A stretch of DNA of 5,977 nt from the NCBI GenBank assembly GCA_030667035.1, contig DAOUWQ010000104.1, positions 1 through 5,977 on the forward strand, given 5' to 3'. Both the position numbers and the translations under genes were made by a program. The notes under the pieces were generated by a model. It saw only the letters and a program-made list of their open reading frames with translations, had not been told where the DNA came from and did no database searches. Positions 5,772-5,977 of the stretch are shown here, one piece after another. The stretch comes from Candidatus Heimdallarchaeota archaeon. GTDB taxonomy: Archaea > Asgardarchaeota > Heimdallarchaeia > JABLTI01. How positions within the stretch are numbered: position 1 is the stretch's first letter; every line of letters starts with the position of its first letter.

Positions 5772-5977
5772 TTAGATTTTGTAAGATGTGGAAATGAAGT
5801 CGAAAAATTCTGATAAATCAATATTTCCACCTGATATTATTATTCCAATCGACTTATCTCGATATAGTTCTTTTAGTTCGCCTTCCACTAGTTTAAACAG
5901 ACCTGCTAAGGGAACTGCACCAGAAGGTTCTACGACAAGTTTCATCCTTCCCCACAGGAAGCGCATTGCATTTACAA
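5772..5977 (-). CDS. Serine racemase / threonine dehydratase-like PLP enzyme, C-terminal fragment (start beyond right edge)
   Basis: The last 67 or so residues of a minus-strand gene are visible; the frame stays open to the right edge (VNA precedes the first visible Met), so the Met at 5966 is internal and not a start. The sequence AMRFLWGRMKLVVEPSGAV followed by GIIISGGNIDL is the C-terminal signature of fold-type II PLP enzymes of the serine racemase and threonine ammonia-lyase group. The Ser of SGGN is the residue that contacts the pyridine nitrogen of PLP in serine racemase. The protein ends shortly after, at STSYKI, with no room for a C-terminal ACT regulatory domain, so it belongs to the short forms (serine racemase, TdcB-like dehydratase) and not to allosteric IlvA. 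Racemase and dehydratase cannot be told apart without the N-terminal part. It converges on the SSB gene. Confidence 0.82.
   Translation of the reverse strand, partial: VNAMRFLWGRMKLVVEPSGAVPLAGLFKLVEGELKELYRDKSIGIIISGGNIDLSEFFDFISTSYKI

Overview
The window is AT-rich and gene-dense, and reads as archaeal. The ssDNA-binding protein at 5040-5618 has the single-OB-fold plan of crenarchaeal SSB and eukaryotic SOSS-B/hSSB1. The deacetylase at 3960-4706 resembles compact archaeal members of the HDAC superfamily. The start sites carry short, weak Shine-Dalgarno-like sequences (AGGT, AAGGA, GTGA). AT-richness plus the RGG-tailed OB protein would fit an Asgard archaeon such as a heimdallarchaeial lineage, but that placement is only a guess: no phylogenetic marker gene is present.

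Layout. (1) 1-258, minus strand: 5' part of an unrecognised small Cys/His-containing protein that runs off the left edge. (2) 259-751: a divergent intergenic region of about 490 bases with candidate promoters for both flanking genes, a 10-bp tandem duplication and a doubtful 53-codon frame. (3) 752-1507, plus: class I SAM-dependent small-molecule-type methyltransferase. (4) 1579-3915, plus: large N6-adenine DNA methyltransferase of the Eco57I/type IIG kind with no nuclease domain that I can recognise. (5) 3960-4706, plus: compact histone deacetylase/acetylpolyamine amidohydrolase-like enzyme. (6) 4707-5039: intergenic, with T-tracts and the SSB promoter region. (7) 5040-5618, plus: OB-fold ssDNA-binding protein with a long RGG tail encoded by GC-rich tandem repeats. 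(8) 5619-5771: convergent intergenic region with a clear hairpin terminator. (9) 5772-5977, minus: C-terminal end of a serine racemase/threonine dehydratase-like PLP enzyme that runs off the right edge.

How they work together. Genes 3-5 are co-directional with gaps of 71 and 44 bases and could be one transcription unit; the short gap and internal Shine-Dalgarno make the link between the DNA methyltransferase and the deacetylase the stronger one. The SSB appears to be transcribed alone. I see no complete, recognisable defence system. The best leads are the apparently nuclease-less DNA methyltransferase beside a shortened HDAC-fold enzyme, and the RGG-tailed SSB.
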